From Eutypella sp. D-1 (Eukaryota; Ascomycota; Sordariomycetes; Xylariales; Diatrypaceae), in NCBI GenBank assembly GCA_023313575.1, contig JAJTTP010000002.1, positions 2,170,001 to 2,234,000 on the forward strand: a stretch of DNA of 64,000 nt, written 5' to 3'. Position numbers and translations under genes: made by a program. The notes beneath the pieces are model-generated. The model saw nothing but the letters and a program-made list of their open reading frames with translations, made no database searches and was not told the origin of the DNA. Positions 32,928-46,400 of the stretch are shown here, piece by piece. Each line of letters opens with the position of its first letter. Position 1 is the stretch's first letter.

Positions 32928-35900
32928 TCTGGTAGGTGGTCTGGGGAATGGGTGCCTGTGAAGGTGACTTGTGAAGGTAATGCTTGGGTATTGTAAAGTC
33001 CAGTGCTTCAGCCCAAGTCGTATCGTGTAAGGGATGAAGAAGCATGCGTGAACATCCTGTCTAGAAAAGTGGAGAGGGGAAGAGAGAAATGTAGAATCAA
33101 CGATGTTTCTTATATCAACTCAAACGATGTTACTGCCTGGGGATCTTGAAAGCCAACATTTAGTAATCCCTAGGTGTTTGTACTTCTTGATTGGGAGATA
33201 AGTTTAGGCACACCACCTCGATGCCTGGCAACTGAATTGGTGAATAGCTCAATAGATTCTAGGTAAAGGAGACATTGCTTATGATTATCGCTTCTTAAAG
33301 ATCAGGGTCGTCTGTATTTAGAGGGCTATTTGTAACACATCAACTCAATTCATTGCTTGGACTTTGAGGACGAGCTTCTTCGGATTCTCTCTTGAACGTA
33401 GTGAAGAGGCCACCACTCAAACCCGTATGCATCGTGCTTACCTTGAGCGATACACCAAATGCAGACCTAAATATCAGGTATTTAGATAAACCAGATTGCA
33501 GCGCCTGCTAGTTTGGTTGAATCCTTCCCATCTATTTCTACGGCAGCTCGTAGTCAGGTGCTAATTAATGAAAGAAGTCCTTCCTCATCAGGCGAAGCAG
33601 ATGCCTAATGAAAAGGAAGGCTTTGCTAGCTCTTACCACGACTCTGTGATTCATTAATCAAGGGACTGAATTTTCAATACAGCCCTATACATGCCTAGGA
33701 TTCCTTTGTTCAGTTTGACATCGGTGCCCCTATGCTTCGAGTGCTACGCCGAAGGACAGCCTTGCTCCCTTCACATTCCTGCCTGAGTCTGCTTGATGAA
33801 CTACTACATGTTGTTCATGGGTTTGTGTATAGTGTCACCAACCGAAGCAACCATACGCATCAATTGTGACATCACGTTAGAAATAGGGGATGTAGACTTT
33901 AATTGCCTATAAATATGACATAGGTTATCCCAAGGGCACAGACGATTTCATTATAAACTTAGCATCTATGCAATCACTTAGAACTCATGTAGTTCCTAAT
34001 CTTGATTTGACTGTAATTATATAATTAAGTATTGACTTGGTGCTTGTCAAAATCCAAACACTCCCAGCAAGAACGTTAGTATCATGAATCTACCGCTTCA
34101 GGGGGCCAATTATAAGAGGAACAATCCTGATCTTGCTTATATTCAGACTGATGAGAGTTGTAATATAAATTTTTAATCAGGTTTGAAGAAAGACATATTG
34201 TCTTAGACAGAAATGACTCCATGTTGCTAGTCACTTCGTAAAATATATATTAACCTTGGAGCAATAATAAGACTAAATAAAGCATTTGTTTCAATGTAAC
34301 TACTTCAAACCAGCTGTTGTAGCTTTGCGAAGACAATGACGGTTCTTCCAAACTCCTGAATCATCACAAAAATATATATTTGACCTAAGTATTCAAATGT
34401 TATTATGCAGATTCTGACAATGCAAAGTTATACTTGACCTTCCTTCTTCCCTATGTGAAAAGCATGAAAAAGAGCTCGTAGCAACTGCGTAATCACCCAA
34501 TACCACTTGAAACAGGGCCATGTTCAGCGCCGAAAACACCGGAAGACTGACACAACAAGTCATGCTCTAGCCGTTCTGGAAGACCCGTGTTTGATATCAA
34601 CTAAAATAGAATGAGAAGGGCTCTTTTGAGGAGATCTAAGAGAAAGCATCAAGCGAAACGGTTACGCCTTAGGGGTATTACTATTTTCTCGCCAGCGGCT
34701 ATCAGCTATCAGACTTAAAGTTTAGTGACACACGTTATAATCCAGCAAGTGTTATTATCTGGCTGGTTAGATACATTTTACATATATTGTCTGTAATGGC
34801 AACAACTTGCCTGCTAAGTACCTAAGGATATTGAAAGAATCAAAGACGCCAATTTACGTCGCTATTGCAAGGTTATCGTCAAAATTATCTTCAGAGGTAT
34901 TATTTGATATTACAAGAAACCAGCCAAAACTTCGCGAATGAATCCAATTATAATCTTGCTGCTGCAGGAGAACTTGTCCCGATGGTTCCTATGAGCTATT
35001 AAATACCCTATAAGGACTGCCCTCATATTCCTCGGCCTTAGGCTGAATCCTTCATGTTCTGTTAGGGGACAAAGGTAACCTGACGCTATGCAGCGCATAA
35101 AGTTCAGCTGGTATAAAACCCTGTCTATCCCGTGTAGACCCAAGGGGAATCCACCCCAATCAGATATTGGGCCATTACTCCTTAGCGACACGGCTCCCGT
35201 GAGAACATATCATGAAGCATCTCCTCGTGTACGACACCACTGCTAGCGGTCGATAACTAGCTTCCCTCTGGCCACACAAACTTGCCACTGGTTATTCAGT
35301 ATGAACGTGGCTGTTTGACTGTCGACCCACCATCTACCCCCTGAGAAGCTGTAGCCTGCAATATCGCCACCACAAATGTCCAAGACGGGAACACCACTTG
35401 GACGGGACCCTCTACCTGCTAGAGCACTTTCTAGGCGTGTGTATTGTGGAGACGGTCGCCAGCGAAGATGTCTACGTCTATCTAGCCGCTGTATCCACAT
35501 CCGCTTTATAATCTCTTCGTCTGAACTGTCAACTATGGGGTGACGGGGGTACCCAGGCGGGTCCTAGTCTTGTGAAGGCCACTCGACAAGGGCACTACCT
35601 CAGGTGTGGCAATGCCCGTATCCCCTTATGGCCCTCATACGCAGGAGACCGTATCGAGGGCGTCTAAGTCGAGGTACTCAGCGGGCTTTTGCTGGTCGAA
35701 CCCGATACATCCAGATACCATAGGAAGTGATAGCGTATATACCACCAATACGACCACGAGGAGAATTCTCCATCCTACTAATGCTGGAGACAACGAGATG
35801 GGTAAGGGAGGAGAGGAGTAGGTGGCGTGTGTTGCTGGCTGGCGTTGTAGACCTCCAGCACAGCAGGAGGATGGACAAAACACAGTGATCGCCAGGCACA

Positions 35901-38537
35901 CTCATCCGTGGCAGGATGGTCTCGGGCGAAGAGAGGCTGACATACCCACGGGCCGGGGACCAATGGGCCGCCGAAGACCCGACCCTCGCCTAGTCGGGCA
36001 GGGCCAGGGGGTAGGAGGGAGGGGGGAGCCAAAAAATGAGGCGGCCTTGCACCCGTCCCGTCACCCATGCACTGATCTGCACGATCCAGATGCGCGCTTT
36101 TAGCTAATACGTGCCTGCCACCTGGCTCTGGTGCCGGCCAGCTCCCGAACACCCCCTTCTTCCCTTGCTCAGGCATAGGCCACGATGCTCGATACTAATC
36201 GAAGGGGACGGAAAAAAGAAAGTAAGAGGGCCCAGATCGGCCCTGCATACCCGCGGAGTGGGGGACGTGGATGACGGCGCCGTGGACAACAAAACGGCGA
36301 ACAACAACGTCAATGCCAGCACCCAAACAACTGCGCCCGAAACGGGAAGAAAAAAACGAAAGAAAAAAAAGGCTCGGCCTACCTATGTCATCATCGACCC
36401 AGCCAAGCAGGAGATCGTGGGCACAGCAACAGCCCACCCCAGCGAACCGAGCCGCGTTGGGCAGCAGCGATCGATGGGGAGGAGACGGGACAAAAAATTA
36501 AGGTCAATAGGATTCTTGATATTAATTAGTAGGTAGGCATACATGCACACACATACACACATACATATACTATACGCACAAGCGTTACATGCGGCTACGT
36601 GCTCTCCCTCCCCTCACCCAGGTAAGGGTCGTCCAGCGAGCCAGCGGCATCTCCCTTCCCTCCCCGGTCTTAATTGTTTTGTTTTAATAATAGAAATCCC
36701 ATATTAATCGTGTCGTCCGAAGACTCTATTGGTCCGACCCGTTTATTTTCTTGCAGCGAAGGGGGGGAAAAACCATCCGATGTCTTTAATACGTGAACGA
36801 TTGTGTATTTCTGCTTTGTAACTATGTCTTTCTCTCTCTCAACTGTTTTTTTGCGCAAGCTAAAAAACGTAACGCGGCCATATTTGGTGGCCATGATCTA
36901 TCGCCTGCAGTCGGACAAGCCCAATTTCTACCTTTGTTTCTCCCTACCCTCTTTTTTTTTTCACCCAAAATCGTCCCGAATCGGCGGCGGGGGTGTCCCG
37001 CTTCTGTCTTAGCTTGCAAAACCTTTTGTCTTCTTCCCTATTCCCGTGTAGTATTTGGGTCGCCAAACATGTATATATATATATATATATTACTAGGGTA
37101 GAAAAAAAAGGGGGTGAGAGTATTAATAGAAATAATAGCTAATATAATAGAGCCTTCGTCACTTGCAGGGCAAGGTGAGGAGTGATAAAGGAATTGGTGA
37201 GGTAATGGCCATGACCATAATAGTCTAGCAAAGTAGAATCCTTGCCTACGAGGGTTTAAGTTAAAAACACAAACAACATAATTATCCAGGGGTCTCGAAC
37301 AAACAATGAGCGTGACCGTTCTCCACACCTCCTCCCTCCCCTGCCTTCCGAGGCAAGGTCTCCTCTCTTCTTCTCCTCTCTTGCTCGCGCGCGTCCTGGG
37401 CCCCCTCCCTCCTCCCCGCCCCCCTCAAAAAGGGGGTACGGCTTTTGTCCCGTATCTTGCCTACGGAAACGCGCTCTCGACGTCGGATCACCAGTTGTCG
37501 ACAGTCGTTATTTGATTGTTTTTTTTTTCCTTTGTCGTGTTCCCCGTCCCCAATCTAATTTCTATGACTCATTTTTATCGAACTATCCCCCGCCCTGCTC
37601 CCCCGGGGGTAGCATCCGTTATGGGGTATAAATTTAAAATCGTCGACCAAAGTGTGTGTGATGATGGCTCTATTAACAGTTAAGCGCTGTTGTGCTGGCG
37701 TTGATCAATCTTTTCCCACCTTAGGCGCGGCTGGCTTCACGACAATTACCCAAATGGGCACCTTGCTGATACGTGTGTGTGGGTGTCATATCGCATAGCC
37801 CCGCTCCCAGAACTCGGCAGAGGATGAGCACCTTCAGGTGAAAACCAGGTCAGGCAATACACCTAGGAGATTAGGTTTTGATGGGCATCGCTATTGCTGT
37901 TAGGGATCAGGTTTCTGTACGAGACCGAAAGAAACTCCTTGTAATAATCGCACGATCACTGCTAGCAGAACATTTGGAATTATCAACGCGGAGGTTTTGA
38001 ATTGCTTCTCACAGTAAATACAAGCAAGTAGTAAGATAATACAATAGCCAACATCTTCGGGCTTTAGCTAGGTCTCTCCTTTTCTTCGCTCCAACTACAG
38101 CAAAGCACGCATAGTCATTCAACAACATAATCTGATCTAGCATCTACATCATGATCTCCTTTCTCCCCTATTTTATTTGCCAAATAAATAAACAACCAAA
38201 AACAGTAAATGGGTATGATAAATGGGTATGGTATATATGCAAAAAAACACCGATAATGAACAAGTACGCCAGTATGCAAAATTCCAGGTATCCTTTCTAA
38301 TACAATGGGATGGAGGTTGGTGATTCCAGTGAGGGGGCTGAGGCCCCGATAGGGGACGAGAGACAAATGAAATATGGCGGAGATGACGGTTAGTATGTTA
38401 AGACGTATAAGGAAAGGATCTAGCGAGCGGAGGTTTAGGGTGTCCGAGGAGAATCGTATGTTCGTGATCTCGTAAACCAGTTGGTATATCGAAGAAAGTT
38501 GAGTAACGTATAACAGTAGGAAATAGGTGGTCAGGTG
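32928..38537. other. AT-rich gene desert, 5.6 kb
   Basis: No supportable gene. The 33.1-35.2 kb part is the most AT-rich of the window and lacks open frames over 95 codons; it may be decayed mobile DNA, but I recognise no transposase, reverse transcriptase or terminal repeat. Two minus-strand frames at 34910-35191 and 35243-35500 are unrelated to anything known to me. A TA run is at 37072-37091. The final kilobase or so is probably the 3' flank of the caspase-like gene. Confidence 0.5.
37072..37091. repeat. (TA)n microsatellite
   Basis: About ten TA dinucleotides in intergenic DNA. Confidence 0.9.
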
Positions 38538-40474
38538 TCACCGAAACGTAGTGGTAGGATAGGGGCCTTCGACTCTGACGTCTCTGATGCCTTCTGGCAT
38601 CATACGGAGCCATTCTACCCAGCTTTCCATGTTGAGCATCTCCTCTGAAAGCCGGAATGAAAGAGACAATTGGGGTCCACGAGGTGACTCAGGGCTGAAG
38701 CCGGCTCGCGCTGATTGGATCGGGGATAACGTAATCGATGGTAATCTTGAGTTACCCGCCATTTGCATATACAACGGAAATATGAGGCTCGTGGCTTCCT
38801 TGGGCAAAGCCTTGGCTTGTATGATTTTAGGATAGACGCAAAGGAGTTTCGAATGCAGCTCGGCTGCTGACAGTGAATTCGGGAGACGCTGTGAGGCGCG
38901 TGTTCGTAGGTGGTCGGCCAAATGCCGTGTAAAACTACCTCGTTCTAGGGCTCTGAAGTGCTCCTCAGAGCTAGAGGCTGCGATGAGTTCAAGGATTCCC
39001 CTTTGGCGAACCATATTCGAGGAGGGATAATACGCAGCATCCATCACTATTAGAGTGTCAGAGCACGCTTCCTCGAGAACTTGTTGGATCCCGCTCCACC
39101 TAATGGTCGATGCGCGACCCCTGTCGCCAGTACTATGTCATGTTAGTAACAACCCCGTGAAAACGACAGTGATAGATAATTTGAAACGCACCTAGCAAGG
39201 ACCATCTCCCTATGTTCATCTAGGAAGCTGTGTCCGCTGTAGTACACAATCTTCAGAACGTCGCGTGTGTCGTTCCGCTCGGCAAAGTCATGAACCACAC
39301 GCGCTAGCCACCTCCAAGAGTTTCTGCAGCTATCAGACTCGGACGATGGAATTTTAGCAGCTTCAAGAGAGAAATGGTAGGTATTGCTGAGAACATCGCT
39401 CAGTTCTTCGACTGCCGCTCTTGCCGCAGCATCCTCCTCATCCTGCCAATTGATCAGGAGCACGCAAACACTGGTGTAGCGACTTCGATGAGGTGACGAT
39501 AGTATCTGGGACACAGAGCCTTCCAAGTCCGCTTTGATGGATTCGATGTTGGGCAACGGCAGAGAGGGGGCAGCGGCCATAGATGACATCGGCGCAGTCT
39601 TTTCCAGGCGCGGACCAGAAGGCAACGGCGTCCTGAGACGCGACTCCCCAAGCGACGAACGACTTGGTGCGCCCCGAACGTTACTCGGAGTCGGGACTCG
39701 AGACGCACCAACATCCATTTCCTGGGGATCCTGAGGGTAAGAATGGTGGCGAAGATGACTCGACGCCGGACTGATTGGACGACGGCCCGATAAGGGGGAA
39801 TGGTCCTGCAGAGGACTTGACGAGCGATACTTGCGTACAGCCTCCTCCCAACTCATATTATGATGATTTGGGTGACACTATTTCGAGGCTCGTGTGAGTG
39901 AGACGCTCGGACCTAACAAAAACAGAGGGTATAAGGGAGGAGGAGAGGGACCTCAACAGGACATGGTTCAACTTACAGCAACTCTGCGGCGTCGACAGTC
40001 AGCACATGCGCCTAGCTTCCTGATCAGAGCAGCCTTCTCCCTCTGCTGAGCCGAAAGAGGCCCGGTACGCCGACGACTGGCGCGCCTGTTACTCGAGACC
40101 TCGGCGCCATCTTTGACGGAGAAGATGGACTGCGACGACTCTACACTGTAAGCCGTCGCACCAGTCTCAGCCGAGGCATTAGTGACAGCCGTGGCATCGG
40201 TGGCATTAGTTGAGTTAGAAGAACCCGTATCTTTCCTCATGGGCGACGAGGGTTGGGTTGATGTTGTAGGCTGGTCGAGAAGGGGGTTAGGGGTCCCATG
40301 CCCGGACTGATGTTGTTGAGGCTGCGCCTGGGGCTGGTGATCAGCCTGTTGACTCTGCTGTGGCGGTTGCTGGTATTGCTGTTCGCCGGGTGAAGCATGT
40401 TGCGCCGGTCTTTCTTCCTGCTTGGAGTCTTTCGGGAATGATTCCGCCAGACTAGGAGCAGGATGCATTCTCAT
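38538..40474 (-). CDS. Caspase-like (C14) protein, probable pseudo-protease, with N-terminal Cys/His cluster
   Basis: Exons complement(38538..39132, 39192..39877, 39977..40474), 592 residues. Order: a Gln/Pro/Ser-rich disordered region (1-130); a basic cluster ending LGACADCRRRRVACHPNHH (about 154-172), which reads across the first join and may bind metal or nucleic acid; MSWEEAVRKY; a disordered Ser/Pro linker; then a caspase p20-like core with YTSVCVLLINWQDEEDAA, EELSDVLSNTYHF, LKIVYYSGHSFLDEHREMVLA (His382), STIRWSGIQQVLEEA and TLIVMDAAYYPSSN. Caspase-like family members usually have Asp-Cys-Cys/Ser here; this one has Asp426-Ala-Ala, so catalytic Cys seems lost. Intron 1 is phase 0 (GCT|gtaagt .. 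tag|TGT); intron 2 has two in-frame acceptors 12 bases apart (exon from 39132 or 39120). Function inferred as scaffold or regulator. Confidence 0.75.
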
Positions 40475-43400
40475 GAGACTTTGGCGCTCGCGGGATGGGG
40501 ATCACTACATCATTCTTATATTGTATTCTCCTTCATTATTGATGAAGTACGAAAGAGGCGGAGACTGGGTGCGACCCACGGGGACACTGGACCTTATAGG
40601 AGGAACTGAGCCGACAGCTGGATGGTGGAGGATGACTCGAGTCTCCCAATTTGGAAAAGACAGAGTGAAGGGGGGAAAAAACCAGCTTATACTCCTAAGT
40701 GATTCTCCTCCTTGAGGTCCCTTGGTAGGTAGGCATGGGCATAAATAAGCATGAAGCTAGACATAAACATGAATATAAACCACATAAATTGCCTTTTATC
40801 AGCATAACCGACACCATATACCCGTTGACAACAGCACAGCAATATCAACTAAGTAAAACCTGGATAAGACCTGGAGGAAAGTAAAGCCAGGAAGACCAAA
40901 GGTAGGGGGAAGAAGAAGAAGAGGAAGAAGAGGGCAGCAGCGGCGATAATGATAGCTCTCGACGAGTGAATGAGGTTCCAGGTTATGAAAACAATAAAAT
41001 TTAATAAAATGACTTGGAAATTATTCAGGTAGAAACAGAGGTAGAGAGGTAGAGAGGTACTGGAGAAGCAGATAATACTACGTAGAACCTCGAGGGATTG
41101 GAAGTCCCAACCTACCTTGAAAATCCCAATCGTGTGGTCTCCCCCCGTTCTTTCCACTTTCTAGCTGTATTGCGCTGTCTAGCTGGCCGTCTGGCTGGCC
41201 GGCTGGACTCTGTCAACAACCTGTGGAAAGGCCATAGAATAATAGGTGGGAAGGAGGTAGCTGCTGCTTCTAGATTGTTGTGACTACTTAGGTAGGAGGT
41301 ACTTACTTACCCTACTTGATAGATAGAGGCAGCCTAGTAGAGGTACCTAGGTAAGCAGAGGTAGGTAAGTAGGGGAAGGTAACATGGACAGGGAGGTACC
41401 GTAACCGATCCTATACCTCAAATGCGGTAATATCGAGGTATGTGTACAAGACGGGTCTGTATAAGACATAGAAATCCCCCGGCGCTAAGAGCTACCCGCA
41501 CCCGTGGACCTAAGGACATCGGAGAAGGTACTTCAACCTACATATGTAGGTTATGTATGTCTAGGTCACTTCTAGCAAACCATTCTCGGTCTTATGGATC
41601 GCACCTGGGCATCCATGGATCCAACCGCAGATATCGATATGTATTTTGGGGTACTTGGGTATTTCATCCCAACCTTGCCTTAGAACCTGCTCAACGGGTT
41701 AAGTCTGGATGCCTTTCAACCAGTTTCGGACGCCTGAGTTCCAATATTCGGACACTCTAGATTAGTACCTTAGGTATGTAGGAGGTATGATATCTACCTA
41801 GGTAGGTAATTAGTAAGGAAGACAAACGAGGTGACTGCTTGCCTGTTAGGAGGTAGACTAGCTACCTATCTTTTCAGCGCTCCTATAAAGTACCTACCAC
41901 ATACCTATACAACCTTGGAACTAGAAAAGCCTGTGAACTTAGACATCCATGGATACCTCACATACCACCTATCTACCTAAGTAGGGTTAGGTAAATAGTA
42001 TGGGCTACCTGGCTACGTATCATCTGGATACATCCATACGCCATACTCCATACCCGCACCCAAACCACCTGGGCAAAACCACCTGGGCATACCTAAGTAT
42101 GTACATATACACCTATCCACACGCCATCTGTGCGGAGACATCGCATTGAGCATCGCATTAAAAATTTGGGCTTCCGACCTCACCCTACCTGACTTGTACA
42201 TACTTATCTAGGTAGCCATTCTGTGGTAAGGCAAGTATTTATGTAGTTGAGGAGGAAAGACTACTACAGAGTAGAAGAACGGCCTGGCCGTGCCCTGGTG
42301 GTCTTGGTGGTGTTAACGGGGAAAGCCTTGATTAGTCCACCTAGGCGGGCATGTTTACGGAGTAAGTGACCATAGAGTGACCATAGTACATATCAAGATA
42401 TGTAAGTACATTAGCCCTGGAGATGAATCAGATCCATCTACCCATCCGCTCATCAGTAAGATGTGGGGAGATATGTACTTACATGTGCCTAACTGCATCT
42501 AGTCAGCTAGTGTATCCCGAGGTCCCGCTCTCCGCCCGCATACATCTACCTACATCATACCTAAACGCGACCTAAACCTAGACAGCATCTACCTGCACCG
42601 CACCCTCTCTCACCCACTCACCCACACCCTTACCAGCGGAGAAAGGCTGGAAGACGGACTCTGTAGCACAGACGCGCATGCATCTGTATCACAAAGTAGC
42701 CTCTTATTGATAGTATTGAATCGCACATGACAGACCATACAGAACACAGCATAAAGCCACACACACACATACACACAGACACACACATGACTATAACTAT
42801 CGACCTGGATATAATACCTATATATGTACCTACTTAGGTACCTACCTACCTTCTATGTTATGTACTGCATATCCGACCTAGGTAGATACTTACCGATGTG
42901 GATACCCACCGGTATGGATAAGTATCCATCTAGGTGACCTTCAGGAGGTAGGTAAGTAGATACATCCAAGGACACTAAATATGTCGTTGGGCGGGCAGGC
43001 GGGGCATGTAAGCTCTGGCAGGTCTGCCCACGTTACCTGTGGACCTTACCTGCCTTAGGTACATAATAGGTTGGCAGGGAGTTGGCAAATAGATTCCCAC
43101 CATGTCTTCCACTCTACACCTAGACAGCCATCACTTTACACAGTACCGCTAAGTTGTGCTTGCAATGGCCATATACATGCTATACGATGATACATCCCGA
43201 GTAAATCGAATGCTAACTACATATAAAGCGGTAAACGTTTTTATGTTGCCTACATATTGCTTGACGTCAAAGGATAGGGTGAAGAAGGAGATGGACTTGT
43301 GTATACCTAGGTAAGCAAATTAGGTATATGTATCTATGTATGCAAGGTAGATGTAAGTACTTGTGCTAATTAGCATACTCCCCTAAGCACATGGCTACCC

Positions 43401-46400
43401 AGGTGAGATCCCCCGCTTCCCCCCTTTTTATAGGTTCGTATATACATAAGTACGAAGGTACCTCAGTGGTTATAGAGCCCACCTCACCTGGCTATAGCCC
43501 TGGACGCCACTTGCTATAGAGTAGGTACGTACGTACATGTAGGTAGTTATGTACACATCTGTAGTATACATTGATCTATGGATTGCTTAAATATTCATCT
43601 ATTAGTACTAGGTATGGATGGATATAACCTAAGGTCTAGATACACCCATGGATAGTATCATACGTATATGGCGTATATCTAGATATATATCTATGTAGTA
43701 CTGATTCATCTCAACCCTCCACCGGGAATAACACAATAATAGCGAGGCCTCAAGACCACAAGACCACAAATCCGCTACCACACTTTTAGGCAGTCCGTCT
43801 GTGCTCAGAAGCGCGCTTGCGGGCGGGTGCTTGCACTAAACCCAAGTCCCTGGACTTCTAGAAAAGCATTTTAACTGCCTAAGTTATAAGTACCTAAGGC
43901 TTTAGGGCTATATAGTGGCAATACTGTGTAGTGGTTAAGCTTACCTAGGTATCATCCACCTATAAACTGGACACACACTCTTCACCTGGTAATCCAGGGC
44001 TGACTTGACACACCATGACTTGACCGACCTGACGTTACTCACTTATCCATCCTGCCGTCATCCCTTATATCTCCCAACTACAACCTTTAAACTTTTGACT
44101 CATCTTCTTCAATTGCCAGATTCACTCTTATAGGTTATCGTGACCCAAGTCCAACACAATGTAGTTACATAGGCAGACGGCCCTAGCCGCCCTTGGCAAC
44201 TTCGCCGATTTTCGTCATCAAATTTTGTTCGTCTTATCACCACTTATACTTATTTATTAGGCACACATACCGAGTTACGAGACTAAGACTGGAGACTGAC
44301 GGTGATGATGCGAATAATACTACGTTATAATCATATAGACCCAAGATCATACCAAACACCAAATCAAGGACTGGACGGGAGGAATGGCGCCAAAGCTGAC
44401 TGATCTATCAACTCATCTACATACATCCATCCATGGAGGGATGGTAAAGTTGGATGCCCCCGCCCTAGACAAACCCCGAATTTTCTTGATCTTAATCTTT
44501 TCACTTTTTTTTTTTTTCATATCCGTTATTTTATTTATTCAAGGCTGCGGCGGATCCCATGTAAACACGTGGTGGCCGGTTTCGATCGTCTCGGCTACTC
44601 CTCACGTCTTATTTATCCTTCTATTATCCAATCAGCTTCACAGCCAACGCAGACCTACAGACGCGATGTCTGCGCCCCCCCGGCGCTCAACTACGACGAG
44701 TTATCTTATTTTTTTCGGTCAAGGAGTCGGGTCAGACGAGAGGACTGCGAGGCGGACTATTTCTAGAATGGCATACGATGCAACATTATTTTTGAACAAA
44801 CGCGCGAATGGGATATACCATTACAAAATACATTGATACTCTGCATATTTTGCATGCTGCTTACGCCCACACGCATGCTTGGGTCTTAGGTTTAAACGAC
44901 CAGCCCCCCTCCCCTCCCACTATATCCTTGTCATCGTCACCCATCCCTCACCCATCCTCAGCCCCAGTCCGACCAGATGCAAATTTCGTCACACTCCTGA
45001 TTCTGCACTCCTACCCGCGCTCATGCAGATACATCATACCGCGATTCCACCTACGGTTAGTATTTACGCGACCTCCCCCCGCATCAACCCACTCTTCTAC
45101 GCGCCGGCTTGGCATTCTGTCTGTTCAGCCGAGATGAGACGAAATACGTCTCCTCGACCGAAACGAGCTTCTTCTGCGTAGTGCCGAAGTTAGAGCGCTC
45201 GACATGCGCTGATGTTGACTGTTATTGTTATTCATCACGGACTTATTCCTCACTGTCAAACCCTCTTCTCTTTGGTGGTGAGTTATATATAACATCGAGA
45301 GGGTGTCCGTCTAGAAAGGAAACTAGACGAATGACGGCAGCGCAGCTGGAAGACCTACTCGGCGGGTAACTAGCGCTGTGTGAGGGGGAAGGGAATATAT
45401 GCATGCAGGCAAGGGTTTTCGGTCAGACACGGGTCAAGCTTCACAGACCGGCCTTGATTGCTGTGTACTCGCGTGCGTGTAACTTGCTCTGGTTCATTCT
45501 CGCACTCGCTCGCTCTCGTTGCATGTGCGTTTTCCTTCTCGATTTTCAGCGCAGTCTCCTATTTTACTTTTCCACTTCGGTGTACAAGACACAGGCCCGG
45601 TCGGTCGGCTCTGCCGAGTAGGTAACGTTGTACCCAAGGTAAGGACCTGTATAAAACGCGCTGAGGGAATTCTCTGGCAATAAGGTGATATCCCGTAGTA
45701 GACGGGGACAGATAAGTACCCCCCGAGGCCCCCCATCAAACTGAAATGACCTCTTTGTCCCCTTCTGGAAGGTCGGTATCTTTTTTGGTTTCGCTCGGGG
45801 TATCCTCACCGAAGCTCCGAGCCACAGGACCCAGAGGACATAGGCACTGCATACCGAGAGGGAAAGAAACGAAAATGGGGAAAAAAGCAAAAACAAGAAA
45901 CACGCAAAAAGAAAATGCCCTGGGAGGTGGGAGTGGGGTAATGTATCATCCCGAGATTTATTCGAATCTTCTTTTATTGGTCATACGATTTGTTATAGAC
46001 ATAATCTCTTTAAACCCGCGCATATAGACGTTTCTTTAACCTTTTGACCCAATATCAGACGGCCCGGGGACACATACTCTTATAACACAGCCAAGATGGA
46101 GATGGATCCCAGACTCGGGAAGGAAGATAGGCTTACTAGGGCTGCCAATTAAACGCCAAGAAGCGAAACGGCCCGGGCTTCGATCAAGCCACCATTCGAC
46201 ATTTGACACTCGACATAGGGGCGGACCCCTCCACCCAGGCCAGCCACCCTTGTGGTGGGAATTCCGAATTTCTCTGGTCGTCAAAAGTTGGATACGCACA
46301 CGGTACTCTTAGTAGGGGTTTTGACGACCCTTCCCCACGCTCGGTAGCTAAGGATGGACCGATAGGCTACTTGCGCGTTGATTATTCTTCACAACTGGGC

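Noticed and set aside
36104..36322. 72-codon minus-strand frame with a signal-peptide-like start
   Set aside because: Short, Ser/Pro/Arg-biased afterwards, no homologue recognised and opposite-strand frames equally open.
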